64,000 bases of DNA from Chryseobacterium sp. (GTDB taxonomy: Bacteria; Bacteroidota; Bacteroidia; Flavobacteriales; Weeksellaceae), in the NCBI GenBank assembly GCA_031286615.1, contig JAITUA010000015.1, positions 124,001 to 188,000 of the forward strand, in the 5' to 3' direction. The position numbers were made by a program, and so were the translations under genes. Positions 17,050-24,838 of this stretch are shown here, in pieces; positions within the stretch are counted from its first letter, which is position 1; every line of letters begins with the position of its first letter. The notes under the pieces are model-generated. The model worked only from the letters and a program-made list of their open reading frames with translations. It had not been told where the DNA came from and did no database searches.

Positions 17050-18357
17050 TTATAAAAAATCCGAAATTGAACGATCCTGCTGACTCTCAAATCTTCTGTT
17101 TTTCGCTTCTCCGATTTTCTGTTTGCTATAAATACTGTTGTGGCCTGAAAGAAGATAAGATACAACACAGGCAATGGCTACATATACGCCACATTCTGCT
17201 CCAAATAATTCAATTCCCATCAGCATACAGGCTAAAGGAGTATTGGTTGCTCCGGCAAATACCGCCACAAATCCCATTCCCGCCAATAATCCGAACGGCA
17301 ACGGAATAAAAAGAGATAAAGCACTGCCTAATGTAGCGCCGATGAAGAACAAAGGGGTGACTTCTCCTCCTTTGAATCCGGCTGAAAGCGTAACAATGGT
17401 AAAAATCATTTTTAACGCAAAATCATACAAAGGAAGCTGCTTCTCAAAAGATTCCACAATCACAGGAACTCCTAATCCGATATATCGGGTGGTGCCCATC
17501 GCAAAAACTGCCAGGGCAATAATAACTCCACCTGCTACAGGACGAAAGGGCGGATATTTAATTTTTGATTTGAAAACAGAGCCTGCCCAATGAATGATCT
17601 TACTGAAAGCAGCAGCACAGACCCCGAAGGCTATTCCTGCCAGAATACTATATAAAATAGGCAAAAATTCCAGTTTAGGAATGATGTCAATATGATAATG
17701 AGTGTGTTTTACATTCCATAGGTTGGTTGCCCAGTCTGCCAGAATAGCTGAAGCAAAAGCAGGAAATATCGCATTATATCGTATTCTTCCCATCAGAAAA
17801 ACCTCAAGTCCAAAAACTGCTCCGGCCAAAGGAGTCCCGAAAACAGAACCAAATCCGGCAGCAATGGCGGCAATAATTAATATTTTTCTTTCATTTCTGT
17901 CGAGTTTAAAAGGTCTGGTAAGCTGATCTGCAATAGCCCCTGCCATTTGAAGAGCTGTTCCTTCACGGCCTGCAGATCCTCCGAAGAAATGGGTCGCCAT
18001 CGTTCCAAGATAAACAAAAGGGGCCATTTTAAACGGAATAATTCCCTTGGGCTCATGAATTGTATCAATCAGCAGGTTGTTTCCAGCCTCAACATCTTTT
18101 CCGAAGTAATGATAGAGCAGTCCAATCAGAAATCCTGCTACAGGAAGCAAACCAATCAACCAAAGATGATTTTCCCTGAAATTTGTAGCCCATTCCAATG
18201 ATTGGAGAAATCCTGCAGAAGCAGTTCCTACCAATGCACCGATAATGATACTAATACATAACCATTTTAAAATATAAGGCAGAGCCGGAAATTTTCTGAA
18301 GAAAAAATGAGTGTGGAAAATTGCTTTTTTACCAAGGGTTCTTTGACTTTTTGACAT
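17050..18357 (-). CDS. CLC-F-type fluoride/proton antiporter
   Basis: 435 residues, CLC fold with about ten or more hydrophobic helices. The gating Glu is E132 in GSAGREGTALQM, and a second block GGEVTP (E332, V333, T334) occupies the Glu-Val-Thr site known from the Enterococcus CLC-F protein (E118, E318, V319, T320), with the same offset of 14 throughout. The chloride-filter GSGIP is absent; AGNN (91-94) stands there. The fluoride riboswitch in its leader confirms the substrate class. The protein expels fluoride from the cytosol in exchange for protons. Usually annotated only as 'voltage-gated chloride channel'. Confidence 0.88.
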   Translation of the reverse strand: MSKSQRTLGKKAIFHTHFFFRKFPALPYILKWLCISIIIGALVGTASAGFLQSLEWATNFRENHLWLIGLLPVAGFLIGLLYHYFGKDVEAGNNLLIDTIHEPKGIIPFKMAPFVYLGTMATHFFGGSAGREGTALQMAGAIADQLTRPFKLDRNERKILIIAAIAAGFGSVFGTPLAGAVFGLEVFLMGRIRYNAIFPAFASAILADWATNLWNVKHTHYHIDIIPKLEFLPILYSILAGIAFGVCAAAFSKIIHWAGSVFKSKIKYPPFRPVAGGVIIALAVFAMGTTRYIGLGVPVIVESFEKQLPLYDFALKMIFTIVTLSAGFKGGEVTPLFFIGATLGSALSLFIPLPFGLLAGMGFVAVFAGATNTPLACMLMGIELFGAECGVYVAIACVVSYLLSGHNSIYSKQKIGEAKNRRFESQQDRSISDFL

Positions 18358-18363
18358 AATAAT

Positions 18364-18399
18364 CCTGATTAGTTATTTGTTAATAATCTTTTAATCAGG
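18364..18399 (-). promoter_or_regulatory. Alternative hairpin next to the fluoride riboswitch
   Basis: On the transcript, CCTGATTA (18399-18392) can pair with TAATCAGG (18371-18364), an 8-bp perfect stem ending six bases before the ATG. Its 5' arm uses the last bases of the aptamer, so the two folds exclude each other: a probable translational switch. Confidence 0.6.
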
Positions 18400-18451
18400 C
18401 GTCATCAGCTTTTGTAAAGCGGTTGGGTAAGGAAGAACACCATTTCCTTTT
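18396..18451 (-). promoter_or_regulatory. Fluoride riboswitch (crcB motif)
   Basis: Read on the reverse strand the leader contains GGAAATGGTGTTC, then CCAACCGCTTT, then AAAGCTGATGACGCCTG, the conserved blocks of the crcB aptamer (GATGG-like loop, AACCGC, CTGATGACGCC). It lies directly before a CLC-F gene, one of the standard fluoride-resistance targets. Fluoride binding would stabilise the aptamer and free the start site. Confidence 0.88.
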
Positions 18452-18458
18452 GATTATG

Positions 18459-18466
18459 CAAATATA
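18459..18466 (-). promoter_or_regulatory. -7 element of the fluoride antiporter transcript
   Basis: TATATTTG on the reverse strand, a full TAnnTTTG match, a few bases upstream of the aptamer. The expected -33 position falls at the edge of the heptamer repeat. Confidence 0.6.
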
Positions 18467-18475
18467 TAAATTAAG

Positions 18476-18555
18476 GATAAAAGATAAAAGATAAAAGATA
18501 AAAGATAAAAGATAAAAGATAAAAGATAAAAGATAAAAGATAAAAGATAAAAGAT
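18476..18555. repeat. Heptanucleotide tandem repeat (GATAAAA x11)
   Basis: Eleven perfect copies of GATAAAA plus GAT, 80 bases, with no variation between copies. It adjoins the promoter of the fluoride antiporter. Such perfect short arrays change length by slippage. Confidence 0.95.
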
Positions 18556-18577
18556 CTTGTCGTTAAAATTCAATAGA

Positions 18578-18632
18578 GGTGGGCTTTAGCCCGCCCACAT
18601 CAATTTAATACTTTGCACCGGCTTTAGCCCAA
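18578..18632. repeat. REP-like palindromic repeat (GGGCTTTAGCCC)
   Basis: GGTGGGCTTTAGCCCGCC at 18578-18595 forms a hairpin with loop TTTA; a second related copy, CCGGCTTTAGCCC, ends at 18630. Paired palindromes of this kind are dispersed REP-type sequences. Confidence 0.6.
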
Positions 18633-18653
18633 ACTTAAAGATAAATCAGAGTT

Positions 18654-19493
18654 TTAATAGATTGGATAATGTATAGCCTTATCGATTTCGAGCGGGTTGT
18701 TGTATTTTCTTATCACTTCCTGCATATTTTTGGTCTGCGTGTTAAGTTCATCTACGTTGTGGATCTCTTTTCCGTTGATATTTATTTTCAGGTCGTTGTT
18801 GGATTTGCTGAAGTTATTCCTTTCAAAAGCAAAAGGATCATTGTAAAACTCCATGACTAGTTTATGCTTCTGCTTTTCATTGATGGGAATAGCTTTATTG
18901 CCGAAATTGGATTCAAGGAAATCATCAGTAGAATATACTTCCGGTAATTCCTGACTTTTAATAAGATGATAAATGAAGTTTTGTTTTGCATCAGAAAGTT
19001 CAAAGATTAACCCCGGCAGTCCCCGGAATTTAAAGGGACCTTCGTTAAACGGAATATCTTTACAGAACCATGCCGTCCAGTTTCTACCCCCGAATTGGGT
19101 TGTCGCTTTTTGCAAGGTATAGTTATCTGCTTTTTTGGTTTCAGCGGAAATGGTCCAGTTTACTTTATCTGTCGTTTTAAAAGAATAATATCCATTTTTG
19201 ATATTGATGAAATTTTCGTTCTCAGAAGAATTAATCCTTCTTTTCACCACCTGTCCGGACATATCCGTATGACTGGTATTCATCCCGAACTTCTTATTTA
19301 AAGAATCTGTGGTCATAAGATTTCTTCCGTAAAATTTCACCTCTTTTGGGGTGATATCCAAAATCATGTTCAGTTTTTCATAAGTGACCTCAGTAGAATC
19401 CATCTTATATTGCAGTTCATAAATAAACCGATGGGTCTGAGATTGAACCAAAGCTATCATAAGAAATGCCATTAAGGTGAAAATACCTTTCAT
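18654..19493 (-). CDS. GLPGLI family secreted protein
   Basis: 279 residues with a signal peptide (MKGIFTLMAFLMIALVQS|Q). The family name motif is present as FRGLPGLIFELSD, preceded by WFCKDIPFNEGPFKF, the usual lead-in. GLPGLI proteins are common, often multicopy, secreted proteins of Flavobacteriia without known function. It stands alone between the REP-like repeat and degenerate repeats, with no operon partner that would hint at a role. Confidence 0.88.
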   Translation of the reverse strand: MKGIFTLMAFLMIALVQSQTHRFIYELQYKMDSTEVTYEKLNMILDITPKEVKFYGRNLMTTDSLNKKFGMNTSHTDMSGQVVKRRINSSENENFINIKNGYYSFKTTDKVNWTISAETKKADNYTLQKATTQFGGRNWTAWFCKDIPFNEGPFKFRGLPGLIFELSDAKQNFIYHLIKSQELPEVYSTDDFLESNFGNKAIPINEKQKHKLVMEFYNDPFAFERNNFSKSNNDLKININGKEIHNVDELNTQTKNMQEVIRKYNNPLEIDKAIHYPIY

Positions 19494-19499
19494 AGAATG

Positions 19500-19580
19500 T
19501 GGTTAGTTTTGTTATAGTTGCTGGTTATCTGGTTGTTAGTTGCCTACAACCTTAAACTCTAAACCTTAAGCTTTAAACTT
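19500..19580. repeat. Degenerate short-unit intergenic repeat
   Basis: GGTTAGTTTTGTTATAGTTG-type units pass into CTTAAACTCTAAACCTTAAG-type units. Combines both unit vocabularies seen elsewhere in the window. Confidence 0.5.
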
Positions 19581-19593
19581 TCGCACCTGGTCT

Positions 19594-20061
19594 CTACAAA
19601 AATGGCTTCATTTCATCCTCAATCTGTGTTCTCAGCTCCATCAGACGTTTAGCATATATTTCCTGCTGTTTTTCTTCCTCTGTTTCCGGTGTCCACTTAG
19701 GTACGGGCAGTTTTTTACCATTTTCATCTACGGCAACAAAGACGATAATACAGTGGGTTTTTTTCTCAAAATTTGGCTGCTTCAGGTTTCTTGAAAAAAC
19801 ATTGATGGCGATATGCATACTTGAAGTTCCGGTGTAGATCACCTGAGCGTCTACTTTTACTACTTCACCAATTTTAATAGGGTCATAAAAACGGATTCCG
19901 CCTACATATACGGTAACGGAATAATTACCACTCCAGGTTGTCGCACATGCATAACCGGCCTGGTCAATCCATTTCATAACACTTCCTCCATGTACATTTC
20001 CTCCGTAATTCACATCTGAAGGCTCCGAAATAAACTGAAAAGTAATAGGCTTGTTCTGCAT
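19594..20061 (-). CDS. Acyl-CoA thioesterase (hotdog fold, cytosolic ACOT type)
   Basis: 155 residues. The hotdog core is visible: NYGGNVHGGSVMKWIDQAGYACA holds the conserved loop and helix with the catalytic Asp region, followed by GGIRFYDPIKIGEVVKVDAQVIY and TGTSSMHIAINVFSRN. The C-terminal helix (ETEEEKQQEIYAKRLMELR) is typical of this acyl-CoA hydrolase subfamily. It would cleave acyl-CoA to free acid and CoA in the cytosol. Substrate length unknown. Confidence 0.88.
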   Translation of the reverse strand: MQNKPITFQFISEPSDVNYGGNVHGGSVMKWIDQAGYACATTWSGNYSVTVYVGGIRFYDPIKIGEVVKVDAQVIYTGTSSMHIAINVFSRNLKQPNFEKKTHCIIVFVAVDENGKKLPVPKWTPETEEEKQQEIYAKRLMELRTQIEDEMKPFL

Positions 20062-20182
20062 CTTTATAAAATTTGAATAAAGTTATTTAATAATTTCCAA
20101 AGTTTTAGATTAAATCCTACTTTTGAAAGACGAAACTTTCAATGAAAGCGAATTTTAACCAATAACAGATTTAGAAACCATA

Positions 20183-20539
20183 ATGAAGAAAGTATTTTAT
20201 CTCAACACATGCGATACCTGCAGAAAAATTTTAGCCCAATTCGATCTTACAGACTGGGAACTTCGCGAAATCAAAAAGGAGCCGATCACAAAAGAAGAAT
20301 TGGCCGAAATGCATAAAAAAACAAAATCATACGAAGCATTATTCAGTAAAAAATCTACTCAGATCAAATTAAGAGGTTTAGATGTAAAATCATTGACTGA
20401 AAAAGATTTTAAAGAATTGCTGCTGGATCATTATACCTTTTTGAAAAGACCTGTTTTTATTACAGATAAAGAGATCTTTGTAGGAAATGATAAGAAAAAT
20501 GTTGAAGAATTGCAGAAGTTCTTTGGGGTAAGCGAATAA
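20183..20539 (+). CDS. ArsC-like (Spx/arsenate reductase family) protein
   Basis: 118 residues with a thioredoxin-like fold and a C10-DTC-13 motif near the N-terminus (VFYLNTCDTCRKI), then a central SYEALFSKKS and a C-terminal KRPVFITDKEIFVGN that matches the conserved RP-x5 stretch of the family. Arsenate reductases of this type use the first Cys with glutaredoxin; Spx proteins use a CxxC as a redox switch and bind RNA polymerase. No ars gene lies nearby, so the specific role is open. Confidence 0.85.
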   Translation: MKKVFYLNTCDTCRKILAQFDLTDWELREIKKEPITKEELAEMHKKTKSYEALFSKKSTQIKLRGLDVKSLTEKDFKELLLDHYTFLKRPVFITDKEIFVGNDKKNVEELQKFFGVSE

Positions 20540-20562
20540 ATAAGACTTTAAATAGTTGAGCT

Positions 20563-20606
20563 ATCCGGTTCATTAATGAATTCATTATTGAGCCGGATAT
20601 TTTATT
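20563..20606 (+). terminator. Terminator of the ArsC-like gene
   Basis: ATCCGGTTCA / TGAGCCGGAT stem (one G-U pair) enclosing a palindromic AATGAATTCATT, followed by ATTTTATT. Confidence 0.6.
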
Positions 20607-20622
20607 ATATGTGTTGTAAGTA

Positions 20623-20655
20623 TTTGATTTTTAATGCTATTTATGACTATATTTA
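20623..20655 (+). promoter_or_regulatory. Probable promoter of the 61-residue GG-leader peptide
   Basis: TTTG at 20623-20626, 21 bases, TATATTTA at 20648-20655 (last base differs from TAnnTTTG). Leader about 20 bases. Confidence 0.5.
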
Positions 20656-20676
20656 TAATCGCCAAAAATTTACAAT

Positions 20677-20862
20677 ATGAAAACAAACTTTTCAAAAACA
20701 AAAAAACTGACCAGATCAGAATTAAAAGAGGTGAGTGGAGGAATTGCTTTCATCCCGCCTTGCAGTATTTTATGCGGGCCTGCAGGAGGAGTGATTTCCA
20801 ATACACCAGACGTAGGAGATGCCTGTAATGCAGACAGGACAATTTGCTGTATCTGCTACTAA
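20677..20862 (+). CDS. Second six-cysteine peptide with double-glycine leader
   Basis: 61 residues. The leader KKLTRSELKEVSGG closely parallels the leader at 14769 (basic KKL, then two acidic/polar helical turns and Gly-Gly), whereas the 39-residue core differs entirely: Cys at 29, 33, 50, 57, 58 and 60, with a GPAGG segment and a CCIC-Y end. Both cores have six Cys, which suggests disulfides or thioether modification. A near-consensus promoter lies upstream and a perfect terminator follows. No modification or export genes adjoin. Function (toxin, signal or pigment-like natural product) cannot be told from sequence. Confidence 0.8.
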   Translation: MKTNFSKTKKLTRSELKEVSGGIAFIPPCSILCGPAGGVISNTPDVGDACNADRTICCICY

Positions 20863-20869
20863 ACAAAAA

Positions 20870-20897
20870 AGAGGCTGTAATCTAAATTACAGCCTCT
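20870..20897. terminator. Bidirectional terminator between the GG peptide and gcvT
   Basis: 12-bp perfect stem AGAGGCTGTAAT / ATTACAGCCTCT, loop CTAA, A-rich before and T-rich after. Confidence 0.85.
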
Positions 20898-20925
20898 CTT
20901 ATTTAATAATATATCTTTTGAACAA

Positions 20926-22002
20926 TTATACAAAAGGAGCTTTTACCACTTTTGCAGGAATGTTCTTGTTTCTTACCTGAATAAAGATCTCAGATCCTAA
21001 TTTGAAATGAGGCTTGTCTACATATGCAAGACCCAATCCGATTTTCTTCATTGGAGACTGTGTTCCGGAAGTTACTTTTCCGATTACATTTCCTTCAGCA
21101 TCTACTACAGGATAATCATGTCTTGGAACTCCTTTGTCTGTAAGCTCAAAACCAACTAATTTTCTTGTAACTCCTTCTTCTTTTTGTTTTGCGAAAACAT
21201 CTTTAGAAACGAAATCTTTATCAAACTTAGTGATCCACCCTAAACCAGCTTCAATTGGAGAGGTTGTATCATCGATATCATTTCCGTAAAGACAGAATCC
21301 TTTTTCTAATCTTAAAGTGTCTCTTGATGCTAATCCACAAGGAATAATTCCTTCTTCTTTACCAGCGTCCATTACTGCGTCCCAAAGCTTTTCAGCACTT
21401 TCGTTATTGAAATAAATCTCAAAACCACCGCTGCCAGTGTATCCTGTGTTTGAAATGATCACATTATTTTCTCCGGCAACAGTTCCTACTGTAAAGTGGT
21501 AGTAAGGAATTTCTGAAAGATTTACCTCAGTAAGCTTTTGAAGGATTTCAGTAGCTTTAGGCCCCTGAACTGCTAATAATGACATTTCATCAGAAGCATT
21601 GGTCATTTTAGCCCCGAAAGTATTGTATTTTGAAATATGATTCCAGTCTTTGTCGATGTTGGAAGCGTTCACAACTACGAAATATTTGTCATCTTCCATT
21701 TTGTAAACGATAAGGTCATCTACAATTCCTCCGTTTTCGTTGGGAAGACAAGAATACTGAGCTTTTCCATTTTCCAAAGCATCTACATTATTAGTAGTTA
21801 CAAACTGTAATAGATCTTTTGAACCCGGCCCTTCGATGAAAAACTGTCCCATGTGGGAAACATCAAATAATCCTGCTTTTTCTCTTACTGCAAAGTGCTC
21901 TTCTGTAACCCCTGAATATTGAACAGGCATTTCAAAACCTGCGAAAGGTACGATCTTAGCTCCCAAAGAAACATGTTTGTCGTACAAGGCTGTTTTCTTC
22001 AT
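20926..22002 (-). CDS. gcvT: Glycine cleavage system aminomethyltransferase (T protein)
   Basis: 358 residues, normal length. The N-terminal block ([31 protein letters not shown]) and later [12 protein letters not shown] and [21 protein letters not shown] are the folate-binding GcvT signatures, and the C-terminal barrel has [18 protein letters not shown]. It transfers the aminomethyl-derived C1 unit to tetrahydrofolate in glycine catabolism. gcvP and gcvH are not nearby. It is followed on the strand by the bidirectional terminator. Confidence 0.95.
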   Translation of the reverse strand: MKKTALYDKHVSLGAKIVPFAGFEMPVQYSGVTEEHFAVREKAGLFDVSHMGQFFIEGPGSKDLLQFVTTNNVDALENGKAQYSCLPNENGGIVDDLIVYKMEDDKYFVVVNASNIDKDWNHISKYNTFGAKMTNASDEMSLLAVQGPKATEILQKLTEVNLSEIPYYHFTVGTVAGENNVIISNTGYTGSGGFEIYFNNESAEKLWDAVMDAGKEEGIIPCGLASRDTLRLEKGFCLYGNDIDDTTSPIEAGLGWITKFDKDFVSKDVFAKQKEEGVTRKLVGFELTDKGVPRHDYPVVDAEGNVIGKVTSGTQSPMKKIGLGLAYVDKPHFKLGSEIFIQVRNKNIPAKVVKAPFV

Positions 22003-22011
22003 ATTTAATTT

Positions 22012-22485
22012 TTATTTCTTTATTTTAAAACTGTTAAAAGTCTCATTGAATTGGGTCATGTAGTTTCCGTTCCAGAATTTCTGGCCGCAATTGATGGAAA
22101 CTAAATATAAGTTTTTGTCTTTTTGAAAAACTTTGGTTATCCAGAATAGCTTCTCTTTTTCATCAAAGTGTTCATACAGATATTCCATATATCCTTTCTG
22201 GCTCTTTTTACCTTTTACTTTATCCTCTTGATCTTGTGATTTATAAAGTGCCAGGATGAACTTTTTCACCTCTTCCTTCGGAAGTGCCAAATCATGATAT
22301 TCCGAAATCGTAATGGCTCCTATCTGGCTGGTAGGAAAAATGTTGACGATCTCACTGTCATTCGTAGATTTCCAGCCGTCTGGTACATTAATGGAGTAGT
22401 TGGGACTCTCATATACCTTTGCTTTTTGGGCAAAAAACAGACTTCCCGTTAACATTGCAGAAAAAAACAATATTTTCTTCATCAT
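22012..22485 (-). CDS. Secreted protein of unknown function (PsbP/DUF1795-like)
   Basis: 157 residues with a signal peptide (MKKILFFSAMLTGSLFFA|Q); two ATGs are adjacent at 22485 and 22482. The mature part has the YSINVPDGWKS start and alternating strands ending NETFNSFKIKK, a pattern seen in PsbP/Mog1-like small periplasmic proteins. I cannot assign a role. It follows idi directly (stop of idi and this start are adjacent) and precedes gcvT by nine bases, so the three are likely co-transcribed. Confidence 0.75.
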   Translation of the reverse strand: MMKKILFFSAMLTGSLFFAQKAKVYESPNYSINVPDGWKSTNDSEIVNIFPTSQIGAITISEYHDLALPKEEVKKFILALYKSQDQEDKVKGKKSQKGYMEYLYEHFDEKEKLFWITKVFQKDKNLYLVSINCGQKFWNGNYMTQFNETFNSFKIKK

Positions 22486-22995
22486 TTAAAAATGGTGTTT
22501 ATATTCTTCGAGAATGATTTTGAACCATTCTGTAAAGTTTTCAGGATGTTCGGAAATTTCTTTATCAAGATTTTCGGGGGAAATGAATCTTACCTCTTCC
22601 ACTTCTTCTTTATTCAGATTGAAATCGGCTTCATGGTTTCCCACAAATACATGATCCAGCTCGTGCTCCCAAAGGCCGCCGCCTACATCTGCTTTATAAA
22701 TAAAATTGAATTTTTCTGAAAGTTCTGCCTCAATTCCAAGTTCTTCTCTTAGTCTTCGTATTGCTCCTTCCTTATAGGTTTCCCCATCTCTTGGGTGCGA
22801 GCACACGGCATTGGTCCATTGATTGGGAGAATGGTATTTTCCTGAAGCTCTTTTCTGAAGAAGCATTTCTCCTTTACTGTTGAACAGAAATACAGAAAAA
22901 GCACGGTGTAACAGGCCATTGATGTGAGCCTGCTGTTTTTCCATCAGCCCTAAAACTTCATCTTCAGGATTTACTAAAACGACAAATTCTTCCAT
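22486..22995 (-). CDS. idi: Isopentenyl-diphosphate delta-isomerase, type I
   Basis: 169 residues, Nudix-like fold. Catalytic Cys is C65 in NAVCSHPRDGE, and the active-site glutamates are in LWEHELDHVF (E110, E112); the Nudix-like helix is present as RRLREELGIEA. It interconverts isopentenyl and dimethylallyl diphosphate for menaquinone and carotenoid side chains. A TACATTTG -7 element (23008-23001) ends only five bases before the ATG, so the mRNA may be leaderless. First gene of an idi-unknown-gcvT run. Confidence 0.95.
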   Translation of the reverse strand: MEEFVVLVNPEDEVLGLMEKQQAHINGLLHRAFSVFLFNSKGEMLLQKRASGKYHSPNQWTNAVCSHPRDGETYKEGAIRRLREELGIEAELSEKFNFIYKADVGGGLWEHELDHVFVGNHEADFNLNKEEVEEVRFISPENLDKEISEHPENFTEWFKIILEEYKHHF

Positions 22996-23310
22996 TCCTA
23001 CAAATGTAAGAGTAATAAATGTATTTTGGAAATTTTTAGATAAACATCATGCTTTTTATAACAATCCTGAGAGATAGAGAATGCTTAGAAACAAATCTGC
23101 AAATCCACTTTTGCTATTTTGACTTTCTTATATATTATTCATAAAAAGAAATATCAAAACGAAAAATTTTAACTATTTGTCATGAAATGGCTGATAAAAT
23201 GTTAATATTATTCTTTAAATAATAGTTTTTGTAGTATAATTTTAACATAAACAGAGATTAATGTGCCTGATAGTTGTAAAAACGCTAACTTTGTTACTTA
23301 ATATTTAGTA
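22996..23310. other. AT-rich intergenic region with divergent promoters
   Basis: 315 bases without a supported gene. It holds the idi -7 element at 23001-23008 (reverse) and TAACTTTG at 23286-23293 (forward) for the HAD gene; no matching TTG lies 17-23 bases upstream of either. No RNA fold or repeat seen. Confidence 0.6.
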
Positions 23311-23721
23311 ATGGAATTAGAATACATTGAACACATTAGTCCTATTCTAAAGGATGGCGTAAAAAATTACTTAATAGATATCGACGGAACCATTACAGAT
23401 GACGTTCCAAATGAAGAACCGGAAAGAATGGTGACCTGCGAACCTTATCCTGATGCATTGGAAACTGTCAACAGATGGTATGATGAAGGGCACCAGATCT
23501 GCTTTTTTACTTCAAGAACCGAAAATCTGAAACAAATCACCATAGACTGGCTGGATAAGCATGGTTTCAAATACCACAGCGTACTTTGCGGAAAACCAAG
23601 AGGAGGAAATTATCACTGGATAGACAATCACCTGGTAAGAGCTACAAGATACAAAGGAAGATTTACGGATTTGGTAGAAAAACAAGTGACCATTGAGGTA
23701 TTCAAAGAAGACGGCGAATAA
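23311..23721 (+). CDS. HAD-superfamily phosphatase-like protein
   Basis: 136 residues. HAD motif I is DIDGTITDD (nucleophile D23, acid/base D25), motif II FFTSRTE (T67/S68), motif III K95 in CGKPRGGNYHW and motif IV D105 in WIDNHLV, so the catalytic set looks complete without a cap domain. Homologues in Bacteroidota have been labelled phosphoheptose-related, but I see no direct evidence for a sugar substrate. serA follows after 87 bases with a hairpin between. Confidence 0.75.
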   Translation: MELEYIEHISPILKDGVKNYLIDIDGTITDDVPNEEPERMVTCEPYPDALETVNRWYDEGHQICFFTSRTENLKQITIDWLDKHGFKYHSVLCGKPRGGNYHWIDNHLVRATRYKGRFTDLVEKQVTIEVFKEDGE

Positions 23722-23732
23722 AAATATAATTC

Positions 23733-23789
23733 AAAGATTTAAAGATTAAATGTGAACCCAATTCCTTTAATTTTTAAATCTTTCATTTT
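23733..23789 (+). terminator. Hairpin between the HAD gene and serA
   Basis: AAAGATTTAAA (23733-23743) and TTTAAATCTTT (23773-23783), perfect 11-bp arms with a 29-base loop, followed by CATTTTTT. Weak A/T stem, so termination may be partial. Confidence 0.45.
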
Positions 23790-23808
23790 TTAATATACTT
23801 GATATTTT

Positions 23809-24768
23809 ATGAAAGTTTTAGCAAACGACGGCCTGGATCAATCCGGAATAGATGCATTGACAGAAAAAGGCTTTGAAGTGATTACTACAAAAGTTCCACA
23901 GGAGTTTTTGGTAGATTATATTAACGAGCACAAAATCCGTACTCTATTAGTAAGAAGTGCTACGCAGGTAAGAAAAGATATTATTGACGGATGCCCATCT
24001 ATCGACATTATTGGTAGAGGTGGAGTAGGTATGGATAATATTGATGTAGACTATGCAAGAGAAAAAGGAATCCACGTGATCAATACTCCTTCGGCTTCTT
24101 CGGAATCGGTGGCTGAGCTTGTTTTTGCTCATTTATTTTCCGGAGCGAGATTTCTTCAGGATTCCAACAGAAAAATGCCTTTGGCAGGTGATACTGAATT
24201 TTCAGATCTTAAAAAAGCATATGCTGCCGGTATCGAACTAAGAGGAAAGACGATTGGTATCGTAGGAATGGGAAGAATCGGACAGGAAGTGGCAAGAATT
24301 GCTTTAGGACTTGGGATGAGAGTGGTTGCTGCTGATAATAATGTAGGAAAAGCCAGTATCAAAGTAAAATTTTATAACAACCAATTTATTAACGTTGATA
24401 TAGAAACAGAACCATTACAGGAAGTTTTAAAGCATTCAGACTTTATTACGCTGCATGTTCCGGCTCAAAAAGACGGTTATATGATCGGTCAGAATGAATT
24501 TGAAATCATGAAAGACGGAGTAGCTGTTGTGAACTGTTCCAGAGGGGGAGTTATTGATGAATCTGCTTTAATTAAGGCGTTAGATTCAGGAAAAGTAAGA
24601 TTTGCCGGATTGGATGTTTTCATTAACGAACCAACTCCATCCAAGGAAATTCTTAATCACTCTAAAATCTCTCTTACCCCTCACACGGGAGCATCTACTC
24701 TTGAAGCACAAGACAGAATTGGGCTTTCTTTGGCAGAACAGATTTCAAGTATCTTACAGATTCAATAA
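23809..24768 (+). CDS. serA: D-3-phosphoglycerate dehydrogenase
   Basis: 319 residues, D-2-hydroxyacid dehydrogenase family. The NAD Rossmann motif is IVGMGRIGQEVARIA; catalytic Arg lies in VVNCSRGGVID, Glu in VFINEPTP and His in LTPHTGAST. The N-terminal NDGLDQSGIDAL and GRGGVGMDNIDVDYA are typical of SerA. There is no C-terminal ACT domain, as in the short bacterial form, so serine feedback by that domain is not expected. It makes 3-phosphohydroxypyruvate for serine synthesis. serC is not adjacent in this window. Confidence 0.88.
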   Translation: MKVLANDGLDQSGIDALTEKGFEVITTKVPQEFLVDYINEHKIRTLLVRSATQVRKDIIDGCPSIDIIGRGGVGMDNIDVDYAREKGIHVINTPSASSESVAELVFAHLFSGARFLQDSNRKMPLAGDTEFSDLKKAYAAGIELRGKTIGIVGMGRIGQEVARIALGLGMRVVAADNNVGKASIKVKFYNNQFINVDIETEPLQEVLKHSDFITLHVPAQKDGYMIGQNEFEIMKDGVAVVNCSRGGVIDESALIKALDSGKVRFAGLDVFINEPTPSKEILNHSKISLTPHTGASTLEAQDRIGLSLAEQISSILQIQ

Positions 24769-24787
24769 TTGAATGATAATATACAAT

Positions 24788-24816
24788 AAAAGCACCTCGG
24801 GTAGAGGTGCTTTGTT
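24788..24816. terminator. Terminator after serA
   Basis: AAAGCACCTC / GAGGTGCTTT, loop GGGTA; it lies between serA (+) and mscL (-). Confidence 0.85.
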
Positions 24817-24838
24817 ATTTTAAAATATTGCTATCAGA

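Noticed and set aside
16679-18201. Several forward ORFs over the LysR and CLC genes
   Set aside because: Antisense shadows of conserved reverse-strand genes, rich in rare residues and without family features.
18476-18555. CRISPR-like array
   Set aside because: Units are seven bases with no spacers; it is a plain tandem repeat.
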